The notes beneath the pieces are model-generated. The model did no database searches. It saw only the letters and a list, made by a program, of their open reading frames with translations, and was not told where the DNA came from. From Monodelphis domestica (lineage: Eukaryota > Chordata > Mammalia > Didelphimorphia > Didelphidae): 64,000 nt of DNA. Location: contig NC_077235.1 in the NCBI RefSeq assembly GCF_027887165.1, forward strand, positions 53,741,882 through 53,805,881. Reading direction: 5' to 3'. Positions 1 to 12,766 of this stretch are shown piece by piece; the stretch's first letter is position 1; each line of letters starts with the position of its first letter. The translations under genes and the position numbers were made by a program.

Positions 1-1390
1 GAAAAATACATATATTGTTTGTTAGAGCAGGGGCCCAATCTGAAAGACCTTGAGTTGTCAAAATAACTGTAACTGAGTAAGCTAGGAATAATACAAAAAG
101 GAGTAATAATGATAAACCAATTTCTGCCTTCCAGGAATTTATCAGTTTTTGGGAGAGAGATGACCCTCAGATCACTCAGATTCTGCAGGGGAATTTTCTC
201 TGTCGAGATTCCTAACCCGTAACCTTAATCCTTGTTCTGCCTCTCCCATCCCCCATTTATTTATTCCGTTTATGCCAGTAATGGGAGCTAGTAGTGCAAA
301 AATCAATCAAGAAATAAACAACTGTGATCTTAGGCATAATAAGAGGTTGTCCTATGTTTCACACATCATTCAGTGCCAGTATGTTTTTCTCAGGGGACAA
401 AGATTTGGCCTCATTGTCCTTTTCTTGACAGAATATGGCTCTGCCTATCCATATGCCATGTGTACTTTCATTTTGCAGTAAAAATACACACATATAACAA
501 TAACAATAAGAATACTAATATCAGATCCCTGGATTCATCAGGTTTTGTGTTGAATTCTCAAGGTGGAGTGTGTCTAATAAATTCCTGTTTTGATAACAGT
601 TTATTTTCTCAGAAGGCAGGAAGCAGTGAGAGATGAACTGTTCAACTCACTTTACATTAGGAGGGACAATAAAATTTGAAGTCATGAACTTTGAATGATA
701 AAAAAACGTGCCATTTCTTAGAGGGCAGGAGAAAAAACATGGCTATCGATGTACATGTTTGTGTGAAAAATGGAAAAAAGAAAAAAAAGACTTGGGCAGT
801 TTGCCTGGGAGTTCATTATTTTAACTGCTAAAAACAACCACCACCTGATGTAATCTTGGTCTGCAGTGAGACAAAGGGAGGATCCAGAAAGAGGGATGGA
901 AGGAGGATGTCCCATTATGTCCAAATATTATATTGTCCCCTGACACGTGTCCATCACGTCTAGTTTTCAAGTTAGCATTTAGTTTATTTTATGAGGAATT
1001 TAGGGTTCGACAAATATCCAGAGACACCAACATTGTTGACATCAGGGAATGGGACAGGGAGATATAGGGAACTTCTGAGCTGTGCATTTTTGCCTCAATA
1101 GTAAGCTCTCTGAGGTGGGGTAGAGGTTCCCTAACTCTGTAGACCCTCTCCTTCCCTAAATATTACATAGGCACTCAAATACTCAATTACGAAGCTACCC
1201 TCAAAGGGAAATTTCCCTGTTCCTAGAAATAGTCAAGTCACATCTGGGTGTCTCTTGTTTATGGATGACCAAAGGGAAGATTGGTGTGTGGTTAAGTCAA
1301 GGGTAGGTAAAGTTGACCTAACATTTTTTGAAGGGAAGGAGGCAAGCAGAAGACCCAAGGATATCAAATTCAGTATTAAAAAAAATAAAA
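1..1390. other. Unassigned intergenic sequence
   Basis: No gene, RNA or repeat could be recognised here. The open frames are short and show no family resemblance. The sequence is moderately AT-rich and ends in a marsupial SINE. Confidence 0.5.
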
Positions 1391-1560
1391 GAAACCCTTA
1401 GCTGCTTACTTGGTTCCAAAGAAGATGAACAAGAGCTAGTTAAATGACTTGCCCAGGGTCACACAGCTAGGAAATGTCTGAGACTGTATTTGATCCCAGA
1501 TCCCCTCTCATTTTCCAGGCCTGGCTCTCATCATCACTGAATCACTTAAGCTGGCTGCCT
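1391..1560 (-). mobile_element. Marsupial tRNA-derived SINE (type A), degraded
   Basis: Reads on the + strand as the reverse complement of the family: an ACCCTTA-like tail, then CTTGCCCAGGGTCACACAGCTAG, then the tRNA-like head ending in GCTGGCTGCC. The central part is diverged, so this is an old copy. Confidence 0.7.
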
Positions 1561-2124
1561 TGGCCCCTCAGCTAATCATTTTAAGAGGGTTACACAGTCT
1601 TAGAGTAGGGGAGTTAATGCAACAGTATCTTATTTTGTTTGGCTCTGCTCCTCTTCCCCCATCTTCACTCCCTGCTTTTTAAACTACACTGGCCTATTTA
1701 AAGAGCAAATGCTCATATTTCTTTAATGACACTAGAAGAAGCTTCACTGAGCTCAGAATTTTGCAAAGATGTCCAAGGATGAGCACAGAAAAGGGAGAAG
1801 ATTCCAAGTAGCATGGTTAAGGCAGGTGAGGCACAAGCATTTAAAGGTATCCAGATCAAGAATGGGAAAAGGATATTTCACATTTTGTCCTGCTGGAACT
1901 ATTAGGTAGATTTTCTCAGCTGGCAAGAGTTCAAACTGGAAGGACCTTGAGAGTATCAGAGCTACAGCAGGGAGCCCTAGAGGGGTCAGAAAACAAGCTC
2001 ACTGAAGTATCAAGATTGCAGAGATGAAGGCACTAATTATTTAGCCTTAAGGGTTATTCCTCTCCTGAAGGGCTCAGAGAGGGAAAGTGAACAGAGAGGC
2101 AAGTTCTAACCCAAATTTTTCCCT

Positions 2125-2452
2125 AAAGCAGCTGGGAAAAACCTTTTAGAGACATGCCATCATGCCCACCCCCAGAGACCGGTGCCCTGACCCACCTGCT
2201 GGTACACCCTGCCCCCCTACCCCTTACCCCATACAGAGGAGGGAGGAAGCTCTCCATTGGGCTGCTGAGCAGAGGAGCTGGTGTGAGAAATGTCTGCAGT
2301 TTTGTGGAGGCTGGGAGGGGAACAGCTCACCCTGATTCCCTCTGACTTTATAGAAATGAACTCTGGAGGGTGGGGGGGAGGGAAGCTGTGTGCCTGCAGA
2401 GAGTACTCTGCATGTCATCTTTGGCACTTGTGCCATAGGTTCACCATCACTG
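2125..2452 (-). mobile_element. Non-autonomous hAT element (OposCharlie-like)
   Basis: The right end reads ATAGGTTCACCATCACTG, the reverse complement of the CAGTGATGGTGAACCTAT terminus seen in three other copies of this window. The left end keeps ACCTTTTAGAG, matching the opposite end of those copies. It has no transposase. The family name is from memory and provisional. Confidence 0.6.
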
Positions 2453-2614
2453 GCCTACTGTTTGCTTGATCCCAGAAGTCTGGACCTAAGTAATATGTGC
2501 AGGATGACTTAGATGACCCATGTGAATCAGTCTTTGGATCAGTGCCCCCTCCTGCCTTGGAGTGCTTGAGGGGATTTAGCTTTAAAAAAAAAGAAAGAAA
2601 CAAGACACTCAGAC

Positions 2615-3100
<486 letters not shown>

Positions 3101-3399
3101 GGAGGCAGTTTCATTCCCCTTCCCTCTCAGGGTTTCGAAGCCTTGATTGAATTCAGCTTCAGCATATTACAGGGTTTTTGACCCTGTCCTGAGAAAGGCA
3201 GAAGGACAAGTGCCTGGGTCAGTCACAGTCTTCAAGGGGTCAAGGGAGATATGCTCAGTGGTCAGCTAAATCCACAGGAACCTGTACTGTGGAATAAAAT
3301 GGCTTGGGAAAGGCTAGGGCGATGATGGATATACATCCAAGTGATATTAGCTAGACAGGAGCAAGTTCTCCCCTAAATATACAGGACTTGTGGGCAAGA

Positions 3400-4065
3400 A
3401 TGTGTGTGTATATATACTATATAGTTAGGCAATATTTATCTCTAATAGTCACATAATATGTAATATAGTTAATACTTGTAGGTGTTTTTATACATAAATA
3501 TATCACATGTGATATATTTATATGTATATAAATCTATGATATAATATATATCATGATATGAACATATTTATGTATAAGAATACCTAAATATTACATATGT
3601 GATATATTCATATATAAAACACAACTCAATATTACATGTGATATATTTGTATCATATGTGTTATATTTACATATAAACAATACCCAAATTTATTATACAT
3701 GTGATATTTTTCTATTATATGATATGTGATATATTAATATACAAAATGTCTGATTTTATATGTGATATATTTATATTACATACCTAAATATTTCATGTCA
3801 TATGTGATATATTTGTATATAAAGCACAACTAAATATATTACATATGTGATATGTGATATGCTTATATCATATAATAGGTGTTATATTTACATATAAACA
3901 ATACCCAAGTATATTACATATGTGATATATTTTTATCATGTGATATATTTATATATGTAGTATATTTGTGATATAATTATTTATATGTAAATATCATGTG
4001 TAATATTTACATATAAATAATATATTATATACTTGTAACATATATATATATACACACACTATAGC
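3400..4065. repeat. AT-rich minisatellite with higher-order units
   Basis: Nearly pure A/T sequence with many variants of ACATATGTGATATATTT. A larger unit of about 200 bp is visible: the block at about 3618-3705 (ACACAACT ... TTATATTTACATATAAACAA ... ACCCAA) recurs at about 3822-3930. Confidence 0.75.
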
Positions 4066-4810
4066 TCTATCTAAACATTTATTAGGGGACCCCTCCATAA
4101 GGAGAGAAGTGAGCCTACTGTATTGTACACCACCATTGCAGGATTACTCTTAACCACAGCAGTGGCAGACTGAGCCTGGGCACCCCCTTATATACTGTCT
4201 AGGGGGCTTAGGTCACAAAGACCTGATGAAGTAAGCAGACCTTGGAGGTGAGTTTTCTGCATATTTGGTCATTTTAGTCTCAGTGAGATGAAGTGATTTG
4301 ATTTGAGAGACTGACAGTTGGTGATTCAGCAGAGCTGGGAACTGGAACCTCCCCCACTCCCTTAATGCCTTCCAGGGCATTATAGACTAGACGTGTGGGC
4401 CCCATAAAGCCTCACAAGGACAGTGACAGAAGTGTCTGCACCCCCCCCCCCCAATTTGGAGCCATCTACACTGCTTCTTTGCTTTGATGTCAGTTTCATT
4501 GAGGCTCTTTCTCTTGACTTCATAATCATTCAGTCCCATCTCAGCCCTCCTTCGGGACCAATAAAAATCAATTAAGCCACACGCCTGCTCCAGGGACTAT
4601 GTATGCCAATGCCCAACCCAGTCCCCCCTTCCCTACTGCACTGATTTGCGAGAAGATTCCACTTTCCATCCTTTAGTATCTTCTTTGGAATTTCCCCATT
4701 ACTTAGGGTTCCATTTCTTATTAGTGATCTTTGCATTTATGTCAGTGCCCAGACTCGGTGCCCACTAGGACTTGCCTGAGCCCCTCCAGCTGCTTGTGGC
4801 CCCCAACCAC
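4066..4810. other. Unassigned intergenic sequence
   Basis: No gene or dated repeat recognised. A short homopolymer of C lies at about 4440-4453. Confidence 0.4.
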
Positions 4811-4965
4811 CTTGTGATGAGTTTGTCTTTATTCTACAATGTACTGATATATGTCCATGCTGCCTCCCCTAATAGAATGGCAGTTCCCTGAGACCAGGCG
4901 TGGAATTTCTGTCCCTGGGACCCACCAGGGCTGCTCCAAGAAACTGGTACCTGTTGAGAGATCGA
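4810..4965 (+). mobile_element. L2-like LINE 3' fragment (ancient)
   Basis: The stretch with CTAATAGAATGGCAGTTCC and CCCTGGGACCCACCAGG resembles the 3' end of old L2-type LINEs, which normally carry a 'TTAGAnTGTnAGCTCC' phrase. It is heavily decayed, hence low confidence. Confidence 0.35.
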
Positions 4966-5141
4966 TTGTGTATGTTCTCCAAAATCCTCCTCTGGGTCAT
5001 TTTTCATTGCGTAACAATATGCCATTCCATTCGATGTTTACTCAACCACGCCTAGGTTGTATTAACTTTACCTCCCTACACAAAGTGTTGGAGCAATTCC
5101 TCAGGACTTTGAGGAAACTGGTGCAGTAATCTCTCTTCAGG

Positions 5142-5145
<4 letters not shown>

Positions 5146-5230
<85 letters not shown>

Positions 5231-5430
5231 ACCAGAGAGCCAGAGACAGACGACAGAGGGAAAGAAAGAGACAGATAGACAGAGAGACTGAGAAGGGGAG
5301 GAGAGAGACAGATATACAGACAGATAGAGAGAGAGACAGAGGGAGAGATAGAGACAGAGATAGATAGAGACCGAGAAGGGGAGGAGACAGACAGACAGAC
5401 AGACAGACAGAGGTAGAGAGACAGAGAGCT
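5146..5430. repeat. (GA)n microsatellite with GACA-rich continuation
   Basis: About 85 bases of uninterrupted GA dinucleotides (5146-5230), followed by purine-rich GAGACAGA/GACAGATAGA units and a GACA run near 5388-5412. The long minus-strand open frame here is low-complexity Leu/Ser and is not a gene. Confidence 0.95.
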
Positions 5431-5637
5431 GACTTACTGTCTATCAGACCCCAGAGGGAAAGTCCTTTGGGCTTAGTTCTAGAACCTTGCCATGGGAATC
5501 CCTGAGTTGATTTTAGGTCACAATTTGGTGTGGTGTGTTTGCAGTATACCATGCAAACTGCATGGTCAAAATGGAAACTGATTTCTGGTGGTGATTTTAG
5601 CCCTTCAGAAGTTTTCGTTAGCTATTAAAGAAGATTG

Positions 5638-5875
5638 GCTACCCTGAATGCTGGAGCTGGAAGGGGCACCAGAGATTACCTATTAGTTCCACACTCCCCC
5701 ATACCTGCCAAAGAATCTGCTTCTGTTCTATCCCTGGTAACTGGTCCTCCTACCTCTGCTTTAAAGTCCTTTAGTGAGGGAGAACTCACTACTTTCCTCT
5801 TCCATGTGACCCCTCTAGATATTTCCCCCTATGGCTTCTCAGAAACAGGCCTCCAAGGCAATAATACATCCTGAG
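5638..5875 (-). mobile_element. CR1-type LINE fragment (ancient, antisense)
   Basis: Phrases such as GAGCTGGAAGGGGCACCAGAGA and AGGGAGAACTCACTAC are what the reverse strand of CR1-family 3' regions reads. The same family appears more completely at 35045-36590. Confidence 0.5.
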
Positions 5876-6041
5876 TTTCTTCAGCTGATTCTGGCACTGG
5901 TGAGGCAGCCTAAGGTCACCTAAAGCATTTTCAAACTTCCCAATGGACACAGCAAAGTGACAATACCAGAATATTCCACAGTGGCACTTTTGGTGATTAA
6001 ACCAAAGCAAACCAAACCTGGAAACAAAGCAGGAACCCATT

Positions 6042-9000
6042 GATTGAGGGAGGGCCGAAGAAACTATTATATGTATGTAATGGACTTAAGAAGGGCAGCT
6101 AGAATTAACAAAATTGAAAGTCAAAGAACTATTGATTTAATAAATAAGACTAGAAGCTGGTACTTTGAAAAAACAAATAAAATAGACAAAGTACCGGTCA
6201 GTCTAATTAAAAAAAGGAAAGAAGAAAACCAAATTGACAATATCATAGATGAAAAGGGAGACCTCACCTCTAATGAAGAGGAAATTAAGGCAATCATTAA
6301 AAACTACTATGCCCAATTATACGGCAAAAAACATGCCAATCTAGGTGATATGGATGAATATTTACAAAAATATAAACTGCCTAGACTAACAGAAGAAGAA
6401 ATAAATTACCTAAACAACCCCATATCAGAAAAAGAAATTGAACAAGCCATCAAAGAACTCCCTAAGAAAAAATCCCCAGGTCCAGGTGGATTCACAAATG
6501 AATTCTATCAAACATTCAAAGAACAGCTAATCCCAATATTATACAAACTATTTGACATAATAAGCAAAGAAGGAGTTCTACCAAATTCCTTTTATGGCAC
6601 AAATATGGTACTGATCTCAAAGCCAGGCAGGTCAAAAACAGAGAAAGAAAAGTATAGACCAATCTCCCTAATGAATATAGATGCAAAACAGGATACTAGC
6701 AAAAAGACTCCAGCAAGTGATCATGAGGGTTATTCACTATTACCAGGTAGGATTCATATCAGGAATGCAAGGATGGTTCAATATTAGGAAAACCATCCAC
6801 ATAATTGACCAGATCAACAAGCAAAGCAACAAAAATCATATGATTATCTCAATAGACACAGAAAAAGCCTTTGTCAAAATACAACACTCATTCCTATTGA
6901 AAACCCTAGAAAACATAGCAATAGAAGGGCCTTTCCTAATAATAATAAACAGTATATATCTAAAACCATAAGCAAACATCATCTGCAATGGGGATAAACT
7001 AGATGCATTCCCAATGAGGTCAAGAGTGAAACAAGGATGCCCATTATCACCTCTATTATTTAACATTGTACTAGAAATACTAGCAGTAGCAATTAGAGAA
7101 GAAAAAGAAATTGAAGGTATTAAAATAGGCAATGAGGAGACCAAGCTATCACTCTTTGCAGATGATATGATGGTCTACTTAAAGAATCCTAGAGAATCAA
7201 CCAAAAAGCTAGACGAAACAATCAACAACTTTAGCAAAGTTGCAGGATACAAAATAAACCCGCATAACTCATCAGCATTTCTATATATCTCCAACCCATT
7301 TCAGCAGCAAGAATTAGAAAGAGAAATTCCATTTAAAATCACCCTAGACAACATAAAACACTTAGGAATCTATCTGCTGAGACAAACACAAACACAGGAA
7401 TTATATGAACACAACTACAAAACACTCTCCACACAACTAAAACTAGACTTGAGCAATTTGAAAAACATTAACTGCTCATGGGTGGGACGAGCTAATATAA
7501 TAAAAATAACCATCCTACCCAAACTTATCTATCTATTTAGTGTCATACCCATTGAACTTCCAAAAAACTTTTTTACTGAATTAGAAAAAAACATAACAAA
7601 GTTCATTTGGAAGAACAAAAGATCAAGGATATCCAGGGAAATCATGGAAAAAAATGCAAAGGAAAGAGGACTTGCAGTCCCAGATCTCAAACTATACTAT
7701 AAAGCAGTGGTCATCAAAACAATTTGGTACTGGCTAAGAGACAGAAAGGAGGATCAGTGGAATAGACTAGGGATAAATGACCTCAGCAAGACAATCTATG
7801 ATAAACCCAAAGATCCTAGTTGTTGAGAACAAAATCCACTATTTGATAAAAACTGCTGGGAAAATTGGAAGATAGTGTGGGAGAGATTAGGTTTGGATCA
7901 ACACCTCACATCCTACACCAAGATAAACTCAGAATGGGAGAATGACCTGAATATAAAGAAGGAAACTATAAGCAAATTAGGTGAACACAGAATAGTATAC
8001 TTGTCAGATCTTTGGGAAAGGAAAGACTTTAAAACCAAGCAAGAGCAAGAAAAAAATCACAAAATGTAAAATCAATAATTTTGATTACATCAAATTAAAG
8101 AGTTTTTGTACAACCAAACGAATGCATCCAAAATTAGAAGGGAAGCAACAAATTGGGAAACAATCTTCATTACAAAAACCTCTGACAAAGGTCTAATTAC
8201 TCAGATTTACAAAGAGCTAAATCAATTGTACAAAAAAATCAAGCCATTTTCCAATTGATAAATGAGCAAGGGACATGAATAGGCAATTTTCAGTTAAAGA
8301 AATCAAAACTATTAATAAACACATAAAAAGTGTTCTACATCTCTAATAATCAGAGAGATGCAAATCAAAACAACTCTGAGGTATCACCTCACTCCTAGCA
8401 GATTGGCTAATATGACAGCAAAGGAATGTAATAAATGTTGGAGGGAATGTGGCAAAGTTGGGACATTAATGCATTGCTGGTGGAGTTGTGAATTGATCCA
8501 ACCATTCTGGAGGGCAATTTGGAACTACACCCAAAGGGCACTAAATGACTGCCTGCCCTTTGATCCAGCCATAGCATTGCTGGGTTTGTACCCTAAAGAG
8601 ATCATAAGGAAAAAGAATTGTGCAAGAATATTCATAGCTGTGCTCTTTGTGGTGGCAAAAAACTGGAAAATGAGGGAATGCCCTTCAGTTGGGGAATGGC
8701 TGAACAAATTGTGGTATCTGTTGGTGATGGAATACTATTGTGCTCAAAGGAATAATAAAGTGGAGGAATTCCATGTGAACTTGAACAACCTCTAGGAATG
8801 GATGCAGAGCGAAAGGAGCAGAACCAGGAGAACATTGTACACAGAGACTGATACACTGTGGTACAATCAAATGCAGTGGACTTCTCCATAAGTGGCAATG
8901 CAGTGACCCTGAACAACTTGGAGGGATCTACGAGAAAAACCACTATCCACATTCAGAGGAAACATTGTGGGAGTAAAAACACTGAAGAAAAACAACTGCT

Positions 9001-9232
9001 TGAATACATGGGTGGAAGGGATACTGTTGGGGATGTAGACTCTGAATGAACATCCTAGTGTAAACAACAATATGGAAATAGGTTCTGATCAAGGACACAA
9101 GTAACACCCAATCAAACAGAGTTGACTGAGGGAAGAGTGGGTGGAGGAGAGGGAGGGGAATAATGTGATTATTGTAACCAAGGAATAATGTTCTAAATTG
9201 ACTAAATGAATTTATTCAAATGGAAAAATAAG
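6042..9232 (+). mobile_element. 5'-truncated L1 retrotransposon (ORF2 and 3' UTR)
   Basis: The insertion starts inside ORF2 between the endonuclease and the reverse transcriptase. Translated blocks align along human L1 ORF2: [63 protein letters not shown], the catalytic [10 protein letters not shown] (about 7150-7180), SWVGRANIIKITILPKLIY and the C-terminal [13 protein letters not shown] (about 8475-8513). The reading frame shifts near 6690 and is stopped near 6971, 7826 and 8069, so it is dead. The 3' UTR (from about 8795) ends in an A-rich tail near 9230, where a SINE follows. Confidence 0.95.
6044..8795 (+). pseudogene. L1 ORF2 (reverse transcriptase to C-terminus), inactivated
   Basis: ORF2 encodes the endonuclease/reverse transcriptase that copies L1 RNA at the target site. 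Only the linker, RT and C-terminal cysteine-containing region are present, and the endonuclease domain is missing through 5' truncation. It survives in at least five pieces in two frames: 6044-6787 in one frame, then 6681-6971, 7014-7826, 7875-8069 and 8358-8795 in another. The RT block with FADD (mammalian L1 version of YADD) is whole, so this copy is moderately rather than very old. Confidence 0.92.
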
Positions 9233-9234
9233 AA

Positions 9235-9487
9235 GGGCAGCTAGGTAGTGCCTCAGTAGATAGAGCACCAGGTCTGGTGGCAAGAAGACATGAGTTCAAA
9301 TCCAGCCTGGGACACTTTCTAGCTGGGTGTCCCTGGGCAAGTCACTTAACCTTGTTTGCCTCAATTTTTCCCTTTGCAAAATCAGATGGAGAAGGAAATG
9401 TCAAGGTCAAGATCTAATTCTCTAAGATCCAAGAAAACTCCAAAAAGGGGTCACAAAGAGTTGGAAGCTTGAACAATATCAATAGAC
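9235..9487 (+). mobile_element. tRNA-derived SINE (type B, 'GGGGTCACAAAGAGT' tail)
   Basis: Head GGGCAGCTAGGTAGTGC...GATAGAGCACC, then GAGTTCAAATCCAGCCT (B-box-like), CCTGGGCAAGTCACTTAACC and the tail GAAAACTCCAAAAAGGGGTC ACAAAGAGTTGGA. It differs from type A in its 3' half and sits directly at the end of the L1 copy. Confidence 0.8.
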
Positions 9488-10120
9488 ATGAATTCAGAGA
9501 AATGTGGGAAGATTTATATATACTGATACAGTCAGAGCAGACTCAGTGACTACCACAATGTAAAAGGAAGACAAAGAAATGAAGTCAATTGCCATGTTTA
9601 TGTGCTGACCCTGGAGAAGAAACATGGAAAAACATTTCCTTCCTTCTCTCATAGAACTTGTTGGGGGGGGGGCACTATGGGCTTTAGAATATTACATATG
9701 GCAGAAACAGAGGATGTTAGTTAGTTTTGCTGAACTGTTTCTATTATTAGGGAAGATTCAGGTAGGGGGGAAAGGGAAGGGAGGGGGATCAGATTGTATA
9801 TGGCACCTACTCTGTTCCAAGCAAACACATTTTACAAAAATCTCATTTTAGGGACAGGGGCACGTACAAACAAAAGTTATCAATACATTAAACAAAGGGA
9901 GATGGAAAATCCTTTTATGATTACATTTGGTTTAGATGGAACAGTTTTCCTGAGGCTCGATACTACAATTGGAGCTAGGGAATCTGAGTTCAGATCCTGC
10001 CTATGCAATCAACAAGTCACTCTTAATCTCTGGGTGTCCATTTCCATATATACAAGTAGAGAATGAAGTGACTGGCCTCCAATCTGTGATTTAAAGACTC
10101 CGACTTCTTAAAACTTCAGG
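9488..10120. other. Unassigned intergenic sequence
   Basis: Contains a G homopolymer near 9662-9671. I see no gene or clear repeat. Confidence 0.4.
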
Positions 10121-10122
10121 CT

Positions 10123-10535
10123 CAGGAGTTGATGCAGTGAGAGGAGCAGAACCAGGAGAACATTGTACACAGAGACTGATACACTGTGGTACCATCAAAT
10201 GTAATGGACTTCTCTACTAGCAGCAATGCAGCGATCCAGGACAATTCTGAGGGACTTACGAGAAAGAACTGTGGGAGCAGAAACTCAGAAGAAAAACAAC
10301 TGCTTGATCACATGGTTTGATGGGGATATGATTAGGGATGTAGACTCTAAACAATCAGCCTAATGCAGATATTAATAATATGGAAATAGGTCTTGATCAA
10401 CAACACATGTAAAACACAGTGGAACTGCATGTGAGCTATGGGAATAGGGTGGGGGAGCGGAGGGAAAGAACATGAATCTTGTAACCATGGGAAAATATTC
10501 TAAATCATCTAAGTAAATAAATAAAAAAAAACCTT
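10123..10535 (+). mobile_element. L1 3' UTR fragment
   Basis: GAGGAGCAGAACCAGGAGAA and CACAGAGACTGATACACTGT match the 3' UTR of the L1 at 8810-9230 nearly word for word. The fragment ends in an A-rich tail (about 10510-10533). Confidence 0.85.
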
Positions 10536-10539
10536 CAGG

Positions 10540-10980
10540 TTACTTTGTCCAAGCCTGTTTGGTTTTCTCCTCACTAGAGGAAGTAAAAAAAAAGTAGTAA
10601 AAGAGTATTGTAAACCTGAAGGTATTGGATTTGCTGGGAAAAAAGCTTCTTCCCACAATGCAATGGGGCAGTTACCCATCAGAAATGGGCTGACTACTTG
10701 AGGAAGGGCTTTTAACTACATTTGCAAATGGAGATAGAGCCAGGCTGGGTAAATAGCAGCTGTTGCCACAAACTGGCCAATGACTCTCTACATATACTGT
10801 TTGCAAAGAAGCAATAGGTAAACACTGCTCTATCAGCTGCTCCCATATATTCTTAGGGAATGGGGGGAAGGCTGAAGCTAGCATTTTATTAACTAGAATA
10901 CTAGGGAAATCATAGCTGGTCCATGTGGGCAACTGGTCAGTTTTCCCCCGGGGGACTGAATGAGGTCTCAGACCCCAGAT
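10540..10980. other. Unassigned intergenic sequence
   Basis: No gene or repeat recognised. Confidence 0.4.
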
Positions 10981-11160
10981 AAAAAAAAAACCCTAACTTT
11001 TACCACCTGTCTTAGAATCAATATTGTGTAAGTGGTAAGGGCTGGGCAATGGGGGTTAAGTGACTTACTCAGAGTCACATAGCTAGGAAGTATCAGAGGC
11101 CGGATTTTAACCTCATCTCCACACCTGACTCTCTATCAACTGACCCACCTACCTGCCCCC
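10981..11160 (-). mobile_element. Marsupial tRNA-derived SINE (type A)
   Basis: Antisense copy: AAAACCCTAACTTTTACCAC tail side, GTTAAGTGACTTACTCAG middle and CTACCTGCCCCC head. Confidence 0.85.
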
Positions 11161-11371
11161 AACAGTGTGAATTTATTTTCCTGGGAAAATGTAATCCTAT
11201 TTCCATACCATGGCATGGAAGGCGATTGGTCAACTGATCAACCAAGGTCTCCTTCACCAGGCATCTTTCTCCTGCCCTTATAAGGAAATGAACTGCAGAG
11301 AAAAGGGAAGGAATATTCTAGTAAGAATGAAGAAATGGAAGCTGGAAAGGGTCCTTGGTGGTCTTCTAGTT

Positions 11372-11594
11372 CTGTGTTGGCGAACCTATGGCAAGTGTGC
11401 CAGAGGGGACTGCTCCCCTTCCCTTCTCCCTGCTGAGACATTTCTCTCATCACCCACCCTTCTGCCCAGCAGCACAATGGGTGCACTTCCTCCTTCCTCA
11501 GCCTGGGGTAAGGCGGGTATGTGTAGGGGTAACTCACATTCAGTGTGAGGGTTGCAATTTGGGCACAAGATCTCTGAAAGGTTTGCCATCACTG
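11372..11594 (+). mobile_element. Non-autonomous hAT element (OposCharlie-like)
   Basis: Starts CTGTGTTGGCGAACCTATGG and ends AGGTTTGCCATCACTG, an inverted terminal pair matching the copies at 21013-21460 and 28801-29179. It is internally deleted relative to the 448-bp copy. Confidence 0.7.
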
Positions 11595-12148
11595 CATCTA
11601 GCCCAACCTCTTCATTCTCTGGATGAGGAACTGAGGCCCAGAAATGGGGAAGGCACTTGCCCTAAGGTCATGTTGTGAATGGCAGGGCCAACAGCCAAAC
11701 TCATGGCTTCTGAATTCCTATCCAATGTTTTTGTTTCCTGCTATCTAGGATGGCCAAGTTGTTTCTACCTAAGGGCATGGCAGTTTAGTGACTTTCCAAA
11801 GTGGACAGGAAGAATGTTATAGGGAGAATTAAGGAAATACAAGAGTTGTTCTCTTTGAGTCTCCCCTTTTCTGTACTCCTTTTCAGTAGACACCTTTCCC
11901 ACCCACCCATATCTTTCAAGTCACTCTTCTCACAATCAAAACCTGTTCAAGGAAATGGGGAACTTTCACAGAAATTGTAATATTTAAGAGCTTTCCCCTT
12001 TCCTTGGCTAGTTGTGTTTTTTTTTTGATGTGACTTATGTAGTCATTACTTAAAGCAACAAAATTCTCTCTGATCTTGAAATTTTAGGCATTTGTCAAGT
12101 TTAGGAGGTATTTTTATAGGGGAAGATGGGGGAAAAAGTATTTCCTCA
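11595..12148. other. Intergenic sequence with a MIR-like core
   Basis: At about 11600-11690, GAGGAACTGAGGCCCAGAAA and the following ACTTGCCCTAAGGTCA are reminiscent of MIR-type SINEs in antisense. The remainder shows nothing identifiable. Confidence 0.4.
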
Positions 12149-12330
12149 GGGGCAGCTAGACAACTCATTGGGTTGAGAGCCAGGCCTAGAGATGGAAGGA
12201 CCTGGGTTCAAATCAGACCTTGGACACGTCCTGGCTGTGTGACCCTGTGCTAGTCACTTGTCCCCCTTACTGTTCTGTCTTGGAACCAATATACAGCATT
12301 GATTCTAAGACAGAAGTTAAGGGCTTAAAA
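12149..12330 (+). mobile_element. Marsupial tRNA-derived SINE (type A), first of four in a row
   Basis: GGGGCAGCTAGACAACTCAT head, GTTCAAATCAGACC B-box-like element, and a GGAACCAATATACAGCATTG tail ending in GACAGAAGTTAAGGGC. Confidence 0.9.
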
Positions 12331-12342
12331 AAAATTATTTCT

Positions 12343-12551
12343 GGGGGCAGCTTGGTGGCTCAGTGGATTGAGAGCCAAGCCTAGAGATGGGAGGTCCTGG
12401 GTTCAAATATGACCTCAGACACTTCCCAGCTGTGTGACCCTGGGCAAGTCCCTTAACTCCCATTGTCTAGCCCTTAGTACTCTTTTGCCTTGGAACCAAT
12501 ATACAATATTGATTGTAAGGCAGAAGATGAGAATTTTTTTAAAAAGAAAGA
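12343..12551 (+). mobile_element. Marsupial SINE (type A), proximal unit of a tandem duplication
   Basis: Near-identical to the next unit, sharing non-consensus features: AGCCAAGCCTAGAGATGGGA, CAAATATGACC, AAGTCCCTTAACTCCC and the tail CAGAAGATGAGAATTTTTTT followed by AAAAAGAAAGA. Confidence 0.9.
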
Positions 12552-12766
12552 GGGGGCATCTGGGTGGCTCAGTGGATTGAGAGCCAAGCCTAGAGATGGG
12601 AGGTCCTGGGTTCAAATATGACCTCAGACACTTCCCAGCTGTGTGACCCTGGGCAAGTCCCTTAACTCCCATTGTCTAGCCCTTAGTATTAGTACTCTTT
12701 TGCCTTGGAACCAATATACAATATTGATTGTAAGGCAGAAGATGAGAATTTTTTTAAAAAGAAAGA
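12552..12766 (+). mobile_element. Marsupial SINE (type A), distal unit of a tandem duplication
   Basis: Repeats the preceding 209 bp including private variants and the tail. The visible differences are GCATCTGGG for GCAGCTTGG near the head and an extra ATTAGT (TTAGTATTAGTACTC) in the 3' half. Confidence 0.9.

Noticed and set aside
5076-5552. 158-codon minus-strand open frame rich in Leu/Ser
   Set aside because: Produced by the GA microsatellite.
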